Of a stretch of DNA of 64,000 nt, positions 63,109-64,000 are shown in pieces. The notes below the pieces were generated by a model. That model was not told the origin of the DNA. It worked only from the letters and a program-made list of their open reading frames with translations, and made no database searches. The stretch is from assembly GCA_014529385.2 (NCBI GenBank), contig CM043942.1:50840774-50904773 (forward strand), read 5' to 3'. The DNA is from Adiantum capillus-veneris. Its lineage: Eukaryota; Streptophyta; Polypodiopsida; Polypodiales; Pteridaceae. A program made the position numbers and the translations under genes. Position 1 is the stretch's first letter. Each line of letters starts with the position of its first letter.

Positions 63109-63282
63109 GTAAAAGGGCCCCGGTTAAGAGAACTCCCTTTCGGTGGTGCCCATGACCACGAGGCGGGAACGAGCAATGTGAACGGAAAGGGAAAAGCTCC
63201 CATGGATGAACAAATACCAGCCATCTCATGGGCCATTGACAAAGAAATGGAAGAGGTAGATCATAATTTCATTCAAGTTGTT
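63109..63282 (+). other. Short exon-like ORF, uncertain
   Basis: About 57 open codons include LRELPFGGAHDHEAGTS and NGKGKAPMDEQIPAISWAI, then KEMEE followed by GTAGAT, which could be a splice donor at 63256. I recognise no family. A TGGTGCCCATGACCACGAGG stretch at 63144-63163 could instead be a primer binding site. The evidence for either is weak. Confidence 0.25.
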
Positions 63283-63550
63283 TAATTTAACATTGCACAC
63301 GTTTAGCTAGTAATGAACATATCCCCAAAAATGTTGGAGAAATCCGACGGAAATCTCGGCATTAAATTCATTTGTACATTAAAGTCTAAAGTAGGAAAGA
63401 AATGATTGATGGGTATGTTGTTTGCAATAGGAAAGAATGTCTACTAGGAAAAATTTAGCTCGACATGTTCATTCTATTTCCAATGTTGAATCAGTCCTGA
63501 CCCCCCTACTGATCACAGGGGGCAGATTTCCTCGTTAAGGTCTCTTGAAT

Positions 63551-63664
63551 CCACGACTTGCTTTTTATGCGGTGGATACCCACGACTTGCTTTCTATGCG
63601 GTGGGAACCCACGTCTTGCTTTCTATGCGGTGGGAGTGTCCATGTCGTGCTTTCTATGCGGTGG
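63551..63664 (+). repeat. Four tandem copies of a 25-bp hairpin-forming unit
   Basis: Units at 63551-63575, 63580-63604, 63609-63633 and 63640-63664 run from CCACGACTTGCTTT to TATGCGGTGG, with period 29, 29 and 31. Each unit can pair CCAC with GTGG (CCAT in the last). The 4- to 6-base spacers vary. No gene lies here. Confidence 0.9.
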
Positions 63665-64000
63665 ACATACTTAGTTGTATGGGCAGCTAGGCGACAACGG
63701 GAGGAGTAAACTCTTGCTGGAGGGGGGATGTTGTACCTCCAGAACATTGGAATTTTAATGAATAAGTTTGAGTAGAATTTTTTCTAGAATACTGTCTTGG
63801 TGCCGTTTGCAATACTGATTGAAGGGCTGTCTTAACGAACAATGTGATTCGGAATCTAATCAAGGAATCTCTATGTTGAACAACCATTGTGGTAGTAATT
63901 AGGACACACAAGGAAGTGTGAGTGTGGGGGTGGAAAGTGGGGGTTTGGCTCAGGTTACCAATGCCTATGAGAAGGGTGGTCCCGATTGGTCGGGAACTCT
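63665..64000. other. Unassigned sequence to window end
   Basis: No gene, repeat or element end is recognised. Minus-strand frames here match nothing I know. Confidence 0.5.

Noticed and set aside
63551-63664. CRISPR-like repeat array
   Set aside because: Spacers are 4 to 6 bases, far too short, and the setting is plant nuclear DNA.

Overview
The window looks like repeat-dense nuclear DNA of a land plant. The evidence is plant-type Ty3/gypsy elements (Tat-like with a second RNase H, and chromoviruses), a Ty1/copia element primed by initiator tRNA-Met, a plant-type LINE end with a zf-RVT domain, a rolling-circle (Helitron-class) element next to an RPA-like gene, and a relic of a pentatricopeptide-repeat (PPR) gene. 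I see no intact host gene, no tRNA or rRNA gene, no CRISPR array and no bacterial operon. The species cannot be named from sequence alone; a large-genome seed-free plant is possible but unproven.

Layout. 1-1170 is unassigned, strongly C-poor DNA. 1171-12130 (minus) is gypsy element A: 5' LTR, PBS, a 3-kb leader with palindromic repeats, gag, protease and a truncated reverse transcriptase (RT). Two inverted copies of a roughly 1.3-kb MITE are inserted in it. 12131-16120 (plus) is the pol part of gypsy element D, followed by a 292-bp MITE. 16413-23841 holds pieces of further gypsy elements, a third MITE copy, a pair of small leader ORFs, and a chromovirus integrase-chromodomain with its probable 3' LTR. 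23836-38962 (minus) is Tat-like gypsy element B. A copia element (29880-35159, TSD CCTCC) is inserted in B's gag. 39030-39470 is microsatellite; 39866-40930 (minus) is a LINE 3' end.

41395-48025 (minus) is a Helitron-class element: RPA-like exons, Rep (HUH), SF1 helicase and an endonuclease/exonuclease/phosphatase (EEP) nuclease joined to the helicase. 48530-48800 is a PPR relic. 48882-50691 is a probable LTR plus gag start of element H, split by element E (50692-62282). E appears to be a chimera: its R-U5, PBS, leader, gag and first protease resemble element A, while its second zinc knuckle, second protease, RT, integrase, chromodomain and U3 are of chromovirus type. 62283-64000 is mostly unassigned and ends with a 29-bp-period repeat.

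The elements are nested: A in D, copia in B, E in H, MITEs in A. Nearly all coding regions carry stops or frameshifts. The most unusual items are the Rep-helicase-EEP element beside an RPA gene, the A/chromovirus mosaic E, paired homologous mini-ORFs ahead of gag in B-type elements, and different palindrome arrays at matching places in the leaders of A and E.
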